Shown piece by piece: positions 32,035-32,411 of a stretch of 32,411 nucleotides of DNA (within the stretch, counting starts at the first letter, position 1; every line of letters begins with the position of its first letter). A program made the position numbers and the translations under genes. The notes beneath the pieces were generated by a model. That model worked only from the letters and a program-made list of their open reading frames with translations. It was not told the origin of the DNA and ran no database searches. Location: the NCBI GenBank assembly GCA_004557655.1, contig SFGJ01000017.1, forward strand, positions 1 through 32,411, read 5' to 3'. The stretch is from Clostridiales bacterium. Its GTDB lineage: Bacteria; Bacillota; Clostridia; Oscillospirales; Oscillospiraceae.

Positions 32035-32069
32035 CAAAAAAGTGCGGGGCAGGGACACGCCCTGCCCCG
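32035..32069 (-). terminator. Terminator/attenuator between rpsB and tsf
   Basis: On the minus strand CGGGGCAGGG pairs perfectly with CCCTGCCCCG around a 5-nt loop and is followed by CACTTTTTTG. It stands between rpsB and tsf, where partial termination would set the S2:EF-Ts ratio. Confidence 0.75.
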
Positions 32070-32095
32070 TTGGTTCAGCGGTAAAAGGAATTTGC

Positions 32096-32411
32096 TTATT
32101 CAGCGGCTTCCTCGGCGGGAGCATCGGCCTCTTCGGTCTGCTCGCCCTGACGTCCCTCGATCATGGCATTTGCCATTACGGAGGAGATCAGCTTGATGGC
32201 GCGGATGGCGTCATCGTTGCCGGGAATGGGATAATCGATCTCATCAGGATCGCAGTTGGTATCGGCGATGGCCACAACGGGAATGCCCAGACGGTGTGCC
32301 TCGGCGATGGCATTGCGCTCCTTGCGGGTGTCCACGATGAACAGAGCGCCGGGCAGCTTCTTCATTTCCTTCACGCCGCCCAGATACTTCTCCAGCTTCT
32401 CGATCTCGCCC
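32096..32411 (-). CDS. rpsB: 30S ribosomal protein S2, C-terminal part (runs off the right edge)
   Basis: The frame is open to the right edge. It reads LEKYLGGVKEMKKLPG, then FIVDTRKERNAIAEAHRLGIPVV without a stop, followed by the ADTNCDPDEIDYPIPGNDDA signature of S2. It ends with an acidic, Ala/Glu-rich tail (EEADAPAEEAAE), common in Clostridial S2. The N-terminal half lies outside the window. It is the gene before tsf in a conserved pair. Confidence 0.96.
   Translation of the reverse strand, partial: GEIEKLEKYLGGVKEMKKLPGALFIVDTRKERNAIAEAHRLGIPVVAIADTNCDPDEIDYPIPGNDDAIRAIKLISSVMANAMIEGRQGEQTEEADAPAEEAAE

Noticed and set aside
1..32411. CRISPR arrays, defence systems, rRNA operons or a replication origin
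   Set aside because: No regularly spaced repeats, nuclease/helicase defence genes, rRNA sequence or DnaA-box cluster was seen.

Overview
The window looks like the chromosome of a Gram-positive, spore-forming gut Clostridium of the Oscillospiraceae type (Oscillibacter, Flavonifractor and Dysosmobacter relatives). This is inferred from the moderately GC-rich coding sequence, strong AGGAGG ribosome sites, a SpoIVFA/SpoIVFB-like pair, the split TIGR03960/TIGR03936-type radical SAM pair, and a molybdenum hydroxylase (xanthine dehydrogenase) operon. No 16S gene is present, so this is inference.

Positions 1-830 are the scar of a mobile region. They hold the last 55 codons of an IS481/IS3-like transposase, the C-terminal tail of a tyrosine integrase, a symmetric set of four 9-bp repeats, a terminator, and the 3' half of a tRNA-Thr(GGU) that starts in the anticodon loop. 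This is a typical integrase attachment core.

Positions 861-14212 are an accessory catabolic region. A minus-strand operon runs from an HpcH/HpaI aldolase through a TRAP transporter (dctP-dctM-dctQ), an old-yellow-enzyme/FadH-like flavin-FeS reductase, a class I aminotransferase and a metallo-beta-lactamase-fold hydrolase to an M20 amidohydrolase. An IclR regulator is divergent from it. A second minus-strand pair encodes a sugar-phosphate-isomerase-like protein and a D-2-hydroxyacid dehydrogenase, and a glycerate kinase is divergent from that. The simplest reading is uptake of a carboxylate (possibly amidated or acylated), deacylation, transamination, reduction, and aldol cleavage to pyruvate plus a C3 semialdehyde, which is reduced to glycerate and phosphorylated. 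The substrate is unknown. The two divergent control regions share the 8-mer TTGCAAAT, a possible common IclR operator.

Positions 14213-14785 are gene-poor and look decayed. Core genes follow: adenine deaminase (+), rplS with a structured leader (-), and the minus-strand series M23 peptidase, M50 site-2 protease, radical SAM protein and DUF2344 protein. Next come a class I aminotransferase (+) and an O6-alkylguanine-DNA alkyltransferase (-).

Positions 23203-30269 are a five-gene purine/heterocycle hydroxylase operon: xdhA, xdhC, xdhB, a second FAD subunit and an XdhD-like Mo subunit. The Fe-S domain of the XdhD-like protein has lost its cluster cysteines. A divergent mocA encodes the enzyme that cytidylylates the molybdenum cofactor. 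With adenine deaminase this gives adenine to hypoxanthine to xanthine/urate chemistry. The right edge holds tsf and the C-terminal part of rpsB, separated by a terminator-like hairpin.
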